Below are positions 10,188 through 21,218 of a stretch of 64,000 nucleotides of DNA, piece after piece. The notes beneath the pieces were generated by a model. It was not told the origin of the DNA and did not search any database. It worked only from the letters and a program-made list of their open reading frames with translations. The stretch covers positions 682,001 through 746,000 of the forward strand of contig JAEILZ010000002.1 of the NCBI GenBank assembly GCA_018873225.1. Reading direction: 5' to 3'. Positions within the stretch are counted from its first letter, which is position 1; every line of letters begins with the position of its first letter. Made by a program: the position numbers and the translations under genes. The DNA comes from [Phialemoniopsis] sp. UDSM-2020 (lineage: Eukaryota; Ascomycota; Sordariomycetes; Thyridiales; Thyridiaceae).

Positions 10188-12134
10188 ATGGTACCTCCGA
10201 GGCCCAAGCGGCGAGCTTGCAATGCCTGCAGGCAGCAAAAGAAACGATGTTCCGGGAGATGGCCTTGTACGTTGTGCCAACGGCTGGGAAAGAACTGCGC
10301 CTTTCAGAACTCGCCGTCGCCTACTACACAGATGACTCTGGGTTCTGGCAACCTTGGGCAGACCCAGTCGCCGCTTCAGTTCAATCAAAGCCTTTCCATC
10401 GGAGGCACAGTTGGGCAAGGGCTAGCAAGCGACACGGTCAGCACAAAGGACATCGACCTTTGCGGGACAGATATCACCGGGAACATTCTTGAGCCGGCCT
10501 CGCCATACTCCTGGTTGTATCGGGCTCGCCTAAGACTGGGCAGCGTGAGGGATCACACGACGGACCAGCCAACCAGCAATGATGTCACAGTTGCTAGTAT
10601 TTTCACTCACGGCGACTCAAACCCTGGAGTTGGACCACGGAAGACACCTGATGTCGGTACAAGTCCACCGTCTTGGGCAGCCGCAACGTATTTGGTACAA
10701 ATCTACTTCGAAAGAGCCATGGTGACATACCATTTTCTGCACGAGCCTACAGTCAGATCTTGGCTGAAAAGCCTAACCGCGGGAGATGACGACGCTCTCA
10801 CACCACAGCAACGCTGTATCTCCATGTTGGTGATATCGCATGGTGCTCTCTATCTCACCCCTGACGAGCAGAAGACGGTCAACCAGAGCACAAACGCACC
10901 GATCAAGGCCGAGAATCTTTATCGGCTGGGGATACACTATCTGGAGAGCGAACACGGCCAACCGACACTGGAGTCCATACAAGCACGTCTCATACAAGTA
11001 CACCATCTCTTCTGTACCTCGAGACCTAATCAAGGATGGTACACGTTCGGATCGGTCGTTCAACTGACGTGGGCTCTTGGCCTTCATCGGGCGGTCAAGT
11101 CTAAGGACTCGGCCATCAGTCAAGAGCTGCGCCGCCGGACGTTCTGGTCTGTGTACTCTACGGACAAGTACGTCAGCATTGCTATCGGCCGCCCGATACT
11201 AGTGCATGACGACCACATTTCGCAGGAGCTCCCCTCGGAGATCGACGACGAGGACCTCACAACAGCGGATGTTCCCAGAGGCGAGCACAAGGACTATATG
11301 TTGAGCGCCACGAGACATCATGCCGTCTTATCTCAGATTGTCGCTAGGGGTATATCTGAGCAGACTGAGACGGACCTTGACGCCTTACTTAACCTTGTGT
11401 CTACGAACCAGAAAGCTCTAGACTCCTGGAGCCAGTCCTTGCCGCCATTCCTATCGGGCCAGGTCCATCCGTCGAGTCTGATCCCCAAATTCAAGCGCCA
11501 GGCCATCGTCGTGCGGACGTTCTATCTGCATGCCGTGCTGTTGATTAACCGCCCGCTATTGATCTACCATCCTTTCGGTGATCCTACCATCTCAAAGACG
11601 GAGGCTTCGATCCACTTGTGTCTCAACGCTTCCAAGGAGCTAGCTTCCCGGATCATCCAGTTTCACGGAGACACGCAGAGAGCCGAGATTTACTGGTGTA
11701 CGCAGAACATCACTTTCAACGCAATATCCATCCTCTACTTCTACTTGTTGCGAAATCTGCAACTCAAAGGTGCAGTGACCGAGGCCGATCAAGGGATCTA
11801 CCAGCTTGCCCAGGATGCCGACCTCAGTCTGCGGAAGCTGAGCGAAGGGAACGCGCCCAGCTTTCGCTATTGCCATGTGCTGGATGAGCTTCGAAAAGAG
11901 GTCCATCTGTCAATGGCGATGAGCTCGAGCAGGACAGGCGGTGCGGCTGCGAATACTCATTCCATGCCATTGCCTCCATCCGACAGTGTACAGGATTCTG
12001 TGAGGGTGGCACCAATCCAGGCGCTGCAGGAGGGACCCATGTGGCCAGCCAACAATGAAGCAGAGTATCTTGATGACTCTTTCTGGCCATGGTTTGATAA
12101 CTTGTCAACAAACATATGGCCGTACAACAACTGA
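10188..12134 (+). CDS. Zn2Cys6 transcription factor with fungal-specific TF domain
   Basis: A single exon of 648 aa. The binuclear zinc cluster is at the very N-terminus: C11, C14, C21, C27, C30 and C37 in RRACNACRQQKKRC...CTLCQRLGKNC. Its position supports the ATG at 10188. A Ser/Thr/Gln-rich linker follows. The middle homology domain spans roughly residues 160-450 and contains the characteristic GLHRAVK...LRRRTFWSVYSTDKYVSIAIGRP stretch. The C-terminus is acidic and Trp-rich (DDSFWPWFDN), a plausible activation region. Such proteins bind CGG half-sites in the nucleus. Target genes are unknown; the adjacent permease is the obvious candidate. Confidence 0.93.
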   Translation: MVPPRPKRRACNACRQQKKRCSGRWPCTLCQRLGKNCAFQNSPSPTTQMTLGSGNLGQTQSPLQFNQSLSIGGTVGQGLASDTVSTKDIDLCGTDITGNILEPASPYSWLYRARLRLGSVRDHTTDQPTSNDVTVASIFTHGDSNPGVGPRKTPDVGTSPPSWAAATYLVQIYFERAMVTYHFLHEPTVRSWLKSLTAGDDDALTPQQRCISMLVISHGALYLTPDEQKTVNQSTNAPIKAENLYRLGIHYLESEHGQPTLESIQARLIQVHHLFCTSRPNQGWYTFGSVVQLTWALGLHRAVKSKDSAISQELRRRTFWSVYSTDKYVSIAIGRPILVHDDHISQELPSEIDDEDLTTADVPRGEHKDYMLSATRHHAVLSQIVARGISEQTETDLDALLNLVSTNQKALDSWSQSLPPFLSGQVHPSSLIPKFKRQAIVVRTFYLHAVLLINRPLLIYHPFGDPTISKTEASIHLCLNASKELASRIIQFHGDTQRAEIYWCTQNITFNAISILYFYLLRNLQLKGAVTEADQGIYQLAQDADLSLRKLSEGNAPSFRYCHVLDELRKEVHLSMAMSSSRTGGAAANTHSMPLPPSDSVQDSVRVAPIQALQEGPMWPANNEAEYLDDSFWPWFDNLSTNIWPYNN

Positions 12135-12861
12135 AAGCTCAAAGTAATTGTTGCCCGTGGCGCGAATTTGAGGATGAGGTGCTCAGGAAGAAGTTTCAGC
12201 AGATGGAGGTCTACTAGTAGTCCGGGGTCTCACTTGTAGGTGTAGATGGCTTGAGATCGACATCGTTGCTATTGTACGACATCATAACAAGATCGTGTAA
12301 CAAGATTCGACGACAGCGTTATTTGTGCTACGTTCGTTTGAAGGCAAAGATGATGCACAACACGATGGCATTGAGACATCAATTGGACGTCCAGTTTTAA
12401 CTAGCTTGATTGAAGTGCTCCCAGTCAAAAGGACCGGTCTCAATCTCACCCGGTCTCAATTGTACTCATGGACCGCGCCACGGGGTGCCCCAAAATCCAA
12501 GCTCCGATCCAGCTGGAATGGATCTCGCAGTTCGCGGCCCCCATTGAGCTCTACCAAGTAGTTAAATTTGGTTAAAGCCCAAATGCCACGCCCGAGTTCA
12601 CATTCCAATGGACTCTAAGCGCACGGATAACACGGCCCCGCATGCACTTTCTGGGTGACTTTGCCTGCCGAAGACCGTCTTGCCAGGCATCGTGTACGAA
12701 GTAGGCTTAGACACGCATTTCAAGGATCTTAAATGACTCTTGTGTGTTATGATGGCCAACGCGTAGGCAACTAGATATTTTGGGGACGACACCCCGCCAA
12801 GGTGTGTGACGATGTCCGCGTCCGCATCACCATTTTCTTTGAACGCGTTGACGGCATCAGG
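12135..12861. other. Intergenic region
   Basis: 0.73 kb between two plus-strand genes. Nothing recognised beyond promoter and 3'-flank sequence. Confidence 0.5.
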
Positions 12862-13794
12862 ATGAGGACATCTACGCTGTCGCTGGTTGCGTCGGGAGCG
12901 TCCCTAATGGGAGCCGCTCGAGCACAGAGCATGGCCTGCTCCTGGGTCACGGCCATCTATGCCGTCGCGGCCAATGGCTCGGTCGACACGGCGAACCCAG
13001 TGTCGACCCAGGTCCGTCCTGCTTTTATCAGCACGACGTCGGCATCCACAACCTCGTCCAGATCGGATGCGACGACCCTGATCCCGGTGACCACGAGGTC
13101 CGTCCCCACGGTCATCTCCTCGCCGGGCGGAGCACCGACAACGACCACGATCCCAGAGGTCGTCGTTTCTCCATCACTCATCCCTTCCACCACCGCGACA
13201 GACCCGACCACCACTAGCGCAACGGATCCTCCGACCTCCACGAGCGTACTGCCGACCTGCGCGACCAACCGCGTGCTCAATGGCGGCTTCGACGACGGCG
13301 GTCTGGCCGAATGGAATGTGGTCGCGCCGGCCGCGGGCGGCAATCTGAACACGCAGAACCCGGGGCCCTTCACGCCAGACACGCCGCCCGAGCTCGTCTG
13401 GTTCTACTATCCGGCCAACTACGACTCCCAGACGCAGCCGATCCTCGACCTGCGGCACGCCGACATCGCCATGGCCGAGGGCCAGAGCCTCTACGCGTCC
13501 GTCCGGCTCAACTTCCCGGCTACCAACGACCCCAACTTTCAGCTGGACATCTCGCTGGGCCTGGGCGGCGTGTTTTGCCACCAAGAGGTCCTGGGCACGA
13601 GCGCTGCTCTTGAGTGGTTCACTTTTGCGTGCGAGGACGTCCTCGTCACGGCGGCGATGGCGGCGGCGGGGAGCTTGCAGCTCTATGCAACGACCGTCGG
13701 GTCGACGGCGTTGCAGTACTCTTTTGTGTTGGGGGTGGATTCGTTTGTGGTCAGTGATCAGAGCGAGGCTGGGTTGGAGGTTTGCACTTCTTAG
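12862..13794 (+). CDS. Secreted Ser/Thr-rich protein with C-terminal jelly-roll-like domain
   Basis: 310 aa from the ATG at 12862, chosen because it gives a clean signal peptide (MRTSTLSLVASGASLMGAARA, cleavage likely before QS). An upstream GTG in frame is not needed. Residues ~45-145 are a Thr/Ser/Pro-rich stretch typical of an O-glycosylated linker. Residues ~150-310 begin with ATNRVLNGGFDDGGLAEWNV. That pattern (N-G-G-F-D, then W within ten residues) is seen at the start of CBM4_9/galactose-binding-like beta-sandwich domains of fungal surface proteins. The role is probably cell-wall or surface association; no catalytic motif is seen and binding is unproven. Confidence 0.72.
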   Translation: MRTSTLSLVASGASLMGAARAQSMACSWVTAIYAVAANGSVDTANPVSTQVRPAFISTTSASTTSSRSDATTLIPVTTRSVPTVISSPGGAPTTTTIPEVVVSPSLIPSTTATDPTTTSATDPPTSTSVLPTCATNRVLNGGFDDGGLAEWNVVAPAAGGNLNTQNPGPFTPDTPPELVWFYYPANYDSQTQPILDLRHADIAMAEGQSLYASVRLNFPATNDPNFQLDISLGLGGVFCHQEVLGTSAALEWFTFACEDVLVTAAMAAAGSLQLYATTVGSTALQYSFVLGVDSFVVSDQSEAGLEVCTS

Positions 13795-14190
13795 ACGATT
13801 TCTTACATGATGACACCCGCTCAAGAGACCTTTTTCAAGCTTTCTCCTTCTTCAACTGTGCATTGAGTTTCTGTTAATATCATTTTTGTCCGCAAAAGTC
13901 CCATTGTGATATAACTCCCGTAGGCCACCATCCTACTGGATCACCCGGTCGCTGGTGTATGACCGTGCTCGTGCGTCAACACAAATTGGGCTCACCGACC
14001 TCGGGATGGCAGAGCGGAAAGCACCCTCAAGGTGAGGCATCATCATGATAGGCCCAAAAGCCCACCCATCACATGTGCCACGCCGTGCAGCGTAGCAGTC
14101 TTCGCCCAACCCAATGGCAGGCCGTCAAATCCAAGCAAGGCTGCGCGACGTGCATGAGATCCCTGCCCCTAACTAATGATATAATACACA
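13795..14190. other. Intergenic region
   Basis: 0.4 kb of 3' flank and promoter; nothing further recognised. Confidence 0.45.
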
Positions 14191-16092
14191 ATGCCACCAT
14201 ACCTCCTGACGCTTCAGTCCATGTCTGCTCAGATGATGCTGCTTTCTTCTCAAGCATCTACCTCATTGTTGTCGCCCATGTCGTCTATATGCAACTACAC
14301 GTGCGTACTTGAGGGCCAGCCTAGAGATGTCAGTCCGTACGGTGACATCGGAGGCCCAGGGGTAAGCTTCTACTTCTAATCTTTAAAAAGAAAGATCCCA
14401 TTGACAGATTGATCAACAGGTTATCGCCAGCTTTCTCGTGACAGGTTGGCTGGCTGTCATACTCGTGATACTGCACTATTTCATCACGTATGACCCGATG
14501 CCAAAGGTGAATGCAGTCGAAGGCAACAGGGAGACTGGATTTGATCTGTGGGAAATCAATATTGTCGACCGCATCGTGCTCGACTTGGTGCGGTTCTGGT
14601 TCCGCAAGGCCAGAGATGCCAATAGCTTCTTGTCCGGCTTTCGAGCTCGGCAGTGGGAAGGCGCCTTCTCAAGAGTAAGCAAGTTTCTTTTCAACCCCAA
14701 TAGGTTCAACGAACAGGACTTATTAATCTCGCTCTCGGTCAGGCAGTCTTGAGCATGTGCGATCTCCAACTCATCACGGGTTTCGGGATCCTGGTCAGCG
14801 GCTTCGCGAATCTGCGCTGCGGCATATCGTCATATCATTTCTTCCTCGTAACTCAGGAAGCATGGTTTTCGAACCTCACGCACATTGCAGGCCTCATTGC
14901 GCTACGGCGATACCTCGACGAGCACCCGACAGAGAAGTGGATCCGGGTGAGCTTCATGGCTTTGCTGCTTGTCTTGCTGCTGGTTGGCATGGTGCCGGCA
15001 ACCTTCTTCAACTGGCCGAGGGAAGAACGAGAGGGCTCTGCGAGTGAAGCCAGTTACCACGCCATCTGCCTTTTCGACCTTGCCCGCGGAAGGGAATGGT
15101 TCCACAGCCAGTACGATGGCGGCCTCGTAGACACAGATGCCTATCAGTCGACAATTGCCTCGATTTTGTTGGCGATTCTGAGCTTCATCGGCCGGACCGC
15201 AAAGCTTTTTCCTGCTGCTGGCCGAGTTGTCAGGGAACACCAACAGCGAGTCTGGAGTTTCTTTCAACGTCACCAAGTATCGATGTGCTCCAGATCGCAA
15301 CGAGAAGCTCGACATTGGCGTTCAGCCACAGTCATCTATGTCCGAGTTGAACTTGCTATACTTTTGGTCATGAGACTTGCACTAGATCTTCTTGCGTCAA
15401 GCCTTTTCGACGTGAGTACAGCCAGCGAACGTTCGGGGAACCCTATAGTCACTAACAACATCTCACCAACCAAACAGGTATTCTGGCTCTTGGTCTCCGC
15501 CACTTGCGGCAGCATTCGAATCAGCACAGTCACATCCTCCGTGCAGGTTGACGAGGGAGGCTGGAACTTTGGGCAAATCCTTCCAGTATTTCTCCTCATT
15601 CTGCCTCTGGTGGCCTGGGCTCAGTTCTTCATGACACCCCAAGTTAGCTCTCAAGGCTTTATACCCGATCGCACGGTTGCTCTCGAGACCCTGCCACGAC
15701 ATATACCATCTTCAAGCACCCACGGAGCCGACAGTGATACCGAGCCTGGTACAACAGGGCTTGAGATTGTTCAGCATGACTTTTACAACCCTGACAACTA
15801 TCCGTTTATCAGATGGATCGTTGTCGAGTTTTCTCTATTCGCCATGTATGCATCCATGTACATCATGGTGCTAACCTTTGCCTTCAGGAGGCGTCTCGAT
15901 TTCATGCTCAGGTGGGCGCTCTTTCCGATCATCGGCTTCCTTCTCTTGACTTGTTCTATAAGCATTCTAGTCCAATTATGTCTCCCTCCGGCTCATTGGT
16001 CACGGTCGCACATCGCTAGTTGGCTTTTCGTTGTGTTGATGAGCGCGTGTGCTTTCTTTTGGAAGTTTTTCCATGTTGGCGAGCATTCTTGA
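14191..16092 (+). CDS. Polytopic integral membrane protein (fungal, uncharacterised)
   Basis: Exons 14191-14361, 14420-14674, 14743-15411 and 15478-16092 give 569 aa. The last intron (15412-15477, GTGAGT...ACAG) is 66 nt with no stop, so the frame stays open through it. Removing it joins LASSLFD to VFWLLVSATCG. The N-terminus holds an outside segment with Cys residues and one TM (VIASFLVTGWLAVILVILHYF). Then comes SMCDLQLITGFGILVSGFANL, a pattern common in a large family of unnamed Sordariomycete membrane proteins, and about six further helices. A receptor-like 7-TM layout is possible, but no known ligand-binding family is recognised. Confidence 0.75.
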
Positions 16093-16581
16093 TTATTTCC
16101 CTTCCTTTTCATAATTGACGAGATGATCTCATGCAAACTTCCACGCCATGGACATATCGTCAACTCAATAATCTCGCAAAACTTTGGATTGCAACCGTTA
16201 TAATGGAATTAACAGTGGTCTACTCAAACTTGTGTTCCGTATCTTCCCTAGTCGTCTCGTATCTGCGATGTTCGGAGCGTCGTGAGGCGAGCCGAGGCCC
16301 AGATCACGAGATCCCTGGACCCTTACTCATGGGTCCCGGCCACAAAAGTGGCTTCCGAACATGCCGCCAAATTGCCGACCGCGGGTACCGCCGGGCGCGG
16401 AAACAGGCGATTGATTGCAACCGCTCGTCACCAGAGCAAACACACATGCTTGCGTGCTCGATACATTAGACCACCACCACCTCTTCCTTTCCCGATGGAC
16501 AAGGCCCGCCGTAGCCATCGCCAGCTTCAGCCTAAGCCCTCCACGAGAAGTACGAGCAGCGTCCGCAAGCGATACCTCACC
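16093..16581. other. Intergenic or 5' leader region of the AhpD-like gene
   Basis: Contains the promoter of the next gene. The frame of that gene is open back to 16282 with ATGs at 16282 and 16495, so part may be coding (see finding). Confidence 0.45.
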
Positions 16582-17533
16582 ATGTCGAAGCTGTCGCCTA
16601 GCCTCAAGGCCCTGATCAACGCCAGCTTTGCGCGGCCGGGCCCCGCGCCCGCGCCCGCAAAGATTGGCGACATCTACGCCGCCATCGCGCGCGAGGCCCG
16701 CCAGAACAAGATTGGCGCCCGGCCGTGGATTGCCCTGGCTGTACGTGACTGTCGTGGTGGTGGTCCTCTCAATTGAACGCTGACATCCCTTGCCCCCGCA
16801 GACAGCAGCATCATTCACTATGAACTCCCCCGACTCCATCTCCGCCCTGTACAAAGTCGCCTCTTCCTCCGAAAACACCTCCTCCTCGTCATCCCCGCCG
16901 ACCAACCCCGTCGAGACGGCCGAGTTCATGCGCGAGGTCGGCCTCAAGTGCATATCCTTCAACGGCATCCCTCGCACGATAAACTGCCTCAACGCCTTCT
17001 ACGCCTCCCTCCCCTCCCAAGTCACCGACAAGCTCAGCACCACCCCGTCGCGGACGCCCACACCACAGAATTTCGACGCCGTGACCCGTCGGGGCCGCGC
17101 CCTGTGGGATTCTGTCTACGCGCCCTTTGAGGACAAGCTCTATGCCAAGCTGGCGCAGTCGCACCCGGACATGCCCGTGCATATTTTGAATAGCCACTAC
17201 GGCCCCTTGCTGAGCGACCCGAGCGCCGAGGAGAAGGGCAAGATCGGCAGCGTCGGGCGGGTGCTGACGAGCCTGGTCGCGATATCGTGCCTGCGTGCGC
17301 AGTCTGGCGTCGGACCGCAGGTGCTGTCGCACGTGTTTGGCCTGCGCAAGGCGATTGACGACGGGTCGTACAAGACGGACAGCCTGACGGAGGAGGAGAA
17401 GACGGGGGCGGAGTGGCTTGCGACGGATGCAGGTGGGGAGTGGGTGCTGAGCAGCGTTGACCGGATCACGGCGGCCATTGGGGCTGGTGAGGGGAGTAAC
17501 TTTGCGCCTGGGTCGAGGCAGGCCAAGTTGTGA
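16582..17533 (+). CDS. AhpD/carboxymuconolactone decarboxylase-like protein
   Basis: Exons 16582-16740 and 16802-17533 give 296 aa from the ATG in a CACCATGTCG context. An all-helical protein. Residues ~20-60 contain IYAAIAREARQNKIGARPWIALATAASFTMNSPDS. The central part has EFMREVGLKCISFNGIPRTINCLNAF, which resembles the core helix pair of AhpD-like folds where a peroxidatic or decarboxylase site sits. The CxxC redox pair of true AhpD is not present, so alkylhydroperoxidase activity is doubtful. An upstream in-frame ATG at 16495 would add 29 Arg/Ser-rich residues that could act as a mitochondrial presequence. Confidence 0.65.
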
Positions 17534-17843
17534 GAAGGTGGCCGAAGGTGAGAATTGTAGATAGTCATGATGGGAGGAAATATTGTCTATATGATAGTTT
17601 ATTTGTTCGCCTTTTGCATGCATACATGATAGATCCAGAAAAAGGCAGAAAGCTATAGAGACAGAATCCAATGCTGCTTTTGTCGTGTATGACTGAAAAC
17701 AGGCCCCCAAATTTGACCACTACCTCCCCTGTGACGAAGTGATGAAATCGTCAACAATGCAGAATGAACCAACCCTATGAAAATGCAATCTCTACAACAA
17801 AAAGGTATATGTACTACTCCAACGATATCTCACAAATCCACAT
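17534..17843. terminator. Convergent 3'-flank region
   Basis: 310 bp between the 3' ends of two convergent genes; expected to hold both polyadenylation regions. A/T-rich tracts are present but no signal is certain. Confidence 0.4.
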
Positions 17844-19717
17844 CTATGCCATGCGCTTCAGCTCCGCCGCAACCTCAAACTTGGCGTCCGTCTTGGCCTT
17901 GACCTCCTCGACCTCGACACCAGGCGCGATCTCGGTGAGCGTCAACCCACCATCATGTCGATTGACCTGGAACACGCAGAGATCCGTGATGATCGTGCTG
18001 ACGCACCGCGCGCCCGTGAGCGGCAGCTGGCAGTTCTGCACAATCTTGGAGGAGCCGTCCTTGGCGACGTGCTCCGTCGCGACGACGATCTTGGTGTTGT
18101 CCGGGTTGCTGACGAGGTCCATGGCGCCGCCCATGCCCTTGAAGACCTTGCCGGGGATCATGTAGTTGGCCAGGTCGCCGCAGGCGCTGACCTGCAGCGC
18201 GCCCAGGATGGACACGTCGACGTGCCCGCCGCGGATCATGGCGAAGGACTCGGCGCTGTCAAAGACGGAGGCGCCCGGGACGAGCGTCACTGTTTCCTTG
18301 CCTGCGTTGATGATGTCCCTGATTTTATCAGTCAGCAATCGTGTTCAAGTTTCGCATCCTGCTGGGTGCTGAGTGAGGGTAAAACTTACGCGTCGACCTC
18401 GTCTTTCGTGGGATACGCGCCCATGCCCAAGATGCCGTTCTCAGACTGGATCCAGACCTGCCTGTCGGTCGGCAAGAACGACGGCGCGAGAGTAGGCAGA
18501 CCGACGCCGAGGTTGACGTAGAAACCCTCCTTGAGCTCCTCGGCCGCCCTCCTGGCGATGCGGTTGCGCTTCTCCTGCGCCTCGTTCTTGGCCTTTGTCA
18601 CATCCTCCTTCCCACTCTCCTCAGGTCGCAGCTTCATAATTTCAATCGTCTTGTCCGCCGTCGCAGGCACAATCCGGTCAACGAAAATGCCGGGCAAGTC
18701 AATCTCGTCGGGCCGCAGCTCTCCGACCTCGACAATGTTCTCGGCCTCAACGATGGCGACGCGCGCCGCCTTCGCCATGATGGGTCCGAACGACTTGGTC
18801 GTGTACCGGAACGCGCAGTTTCCGGCCTTGTCGGCCTTGTGCGCGCGCAGGATCGCCACGTCGCCCGTGATGGCCGTCTCGAGGAGGTACGTCCGGCCGC
18901 CAAACTCGCGCGTCTCGCGCGGCTTTCCGCGCTCCTTGACGGCGCCGCCGGGGCCCAGCCGCACGGGGATGTCGCCGTCCTGCAGCAGGGTGTGCGCGCC
19001 CGTGGGCGTGAAGAAGGCGGGGACGCCCGCGCCGCCGGCGCGCAGGCGCTCGGCGATGGAGCCCTGGGGGCACAGCTCGATGGCGATGTCGCCGGACAGG
19101 TATTTTTTCTCGAGCTTCTTGTTGCTCCCCAGAAAGGAGATGGTCAGGCGCTCGATCTGGCCGCTCTCGACGAGGGGCGCGAGGCCGCCTTTACCCTCGA
19201 CGCCGGCATTGTTGGAGATGGCCGTGAGGGAGTGCAGCGACTCCTTGCCTCGGCGCTCGATGGCCTGGATCAGGGTTTCTGTGTTTCAAGAAATAAGGTG
19301 TTAGTAAATTGGTGCCGGCGGAATTGATTGATCGGTCCCAGCAATTGCTTGGGTCTGGTTCTGTTGGTGGCTGGCTGATTTGGGGGCAAGCAACTTACCC
19401 GCCGTACCGCACAGGCCGAACCCGGAGCTCAGGATGGTCGACCCGCTCTTGATGTCGGCGACGGCCTCGTCGGCGCTCTTGAAGACTTTGTTGCCTCCCC
19501 TCTTCACCTCGGGCGCGATACCGCTGGCTGACCGGCGGATGGGCGTCGTGGCGATCGACCTACGCGCGACAAGGACTCCCGCGATGGCGGTCGTGGGGGC
19601 CAGCGCGGCGTGTCGGAATCTGGCCGGGCACAGCACGGGCGCCTTGGCGGCGACGGACACGGCGCTCGAGGCCCGCGCCAGCAGGCGGGGGTGCAATTGG
19701 CGAGTAGTGATGGCCAT
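17844..19717 (-). CDS. Succinyl-CoA:3-oxoacid CoA-transferase, mitochondrial
   Basis: Exons 19717-19399, 19278-18390 and 18318-17844 give 560 aa. The first ~60 residues are Arg/Ala/Ser-rich with no acidic residue until GIAPEVK, as expected of a matrix presequence. The alpha half begins [32 protein letters not shown]. The beta half contains [17 protein letters not shown] and [10 protein letters not shown], whose Glu (about residue 386) is the active-site nucleophile that forms the enzyme-CoA thioester. The reaction moves CoA from succinyl-CoA to acetoacetate or a related acid, feeding ketone bodies or carboxylates into the TCA cycle. Both halves are fused, as in eukaryotic enzymes. It is divergent from the Zn2Cys6 gene at 21219. 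Confidence 0.95.
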
Positions 19718-21218
19718 CCTGTCGATCTGGGCACGTACTGCTTGCTTCTCTTGCTCAACTCCTGATCTCCTGCTCTCTGGAAATGGAGTTGACGTTCCGT
19801 AAAGGCGGGGAAAACAAGAATGAGGGATAGCGGCTGTGCTCTTCCCTTTGGCTGGGTTCGAAAGGGGGCACAAGGCGGTACTTTTCTGGGAATATTTTTT
19901 TTATTTTTGGGGTAAACTCGCAAAGTGCCTAAAGAAATACCCCGATCTCTTGAGGGGCGAGTTGCCGGCAGGATAGCTACGAAATAACAGTACAGTCGAG
20001 TGAGGAGCGGATTGGGTTCTTCGGCAGTTGTTTTGATCTCCGCTTCTCGTGCCAGCCACAGCGGCCAAGAGCTTCAGTGCCTTTTGCGGATGATGATGGC
20101 ATCGGCTAAGAGGGTGGACCATCCTCCGTCTTTCTTAGCTCATGCCCATTCTGGCTTCAGCCCCGGGGGTAAAAAGAATAGCCGCAGCACGAGGAATTGG
20201 AGATGTGCGGCGAGGCTAATCACGAGCTAGAGAGGACACCCCGGCCTGGCTCTGCACCCCGCATCTTGGCTTGGCTTCTTCTCTGCTGCTCTAGATCAGA
20301 AGGACAGATGGAAGATGAATCAAGATCACCCATCAATGGATGATCTCCCCCGTCAAAATACTTGTACAAGCTCAAAGCAGGGCTGTCAAGGGTTGGAGAG
20401 TAGCGTCCACAGGCAAAGAGGGAATAGCCCCAGATCCCCCCAACCCAGAAAGAGAAACAGGACCAGGACCAGGACCAACCAAAGCAAAAGCACCACAGGC
20501 CTCTGAAGTCAGACGCACAAAGCGAGCGTTGGGGTTGGGGAAAAACCAAATCCCTCGACGACGTCGCTTTGGCCAGTCTGCACACCAGGTGGTATTTCAA
20601 TTCCCTTCATCATCAGCCGCTCCCTCTTCCCTCCCCTTGCAAAAGATTATCAAACAATCCTGGAGACGAAGCGAGAGAGACAGACGAGAACAATCAATCA
20701 ATCAATCTCCTAACGCCGCCCCTCCGGTGGACTCGTCTCTGCCCGGCCTGCCAGGGCGCCACCCACCTCCAAAATTCCCACCGCCACTCCGCCGAGGTGC
20801 CAAAAACACGTACGAGCTACGTTTCGCATCGCACCGTATCCGTCGTCTCGCGGTACGACCGGTCGGTCGGAGTACGGAACGGACCCATCAATCGCCTGCT
20901 TTGCTCTTCTGGCCCCCCTGGCTGGCGTGCAGTCCACACAAGCACACGCTGCGTGGGGCCGAACTGGGCACTGGGTTAGGGGAGTAAAGGTAAAGAGAAG
21001 GCGCAGAAAAGAAGAGACCGCCCTAAGGGAACGTAGTCATCATCGCGGCGCCGCACCCAAAATCTGACATCCGAACAACCCCCAAGCAAGCAAGGACAAG
21101 GTCCACAGCCGACTGCACTCGGCGACCACCACCCCCATCTTTTATCTGTCCTCCGTGAGCGAGCAAGCGGGTGTTGCGGCTCGTGTGTTGCAAATCCATC
21201 GGAATTGCCGCTGCTTGG
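19718..21218. promoter_or_regulatory. 1.5-kb divergent intergenic region
   Basis: Upstream of both the CoA-transferase and the large Zn2Cys6 gene. It holds short simple repeats, (GACCAG)3 near 20461-20478 and (CAAT)4 at 20691-20707, and pyrimidine-rich stretches. Apparent frames in it lack family features. No RNA gene seen. Confidence 0.45.
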
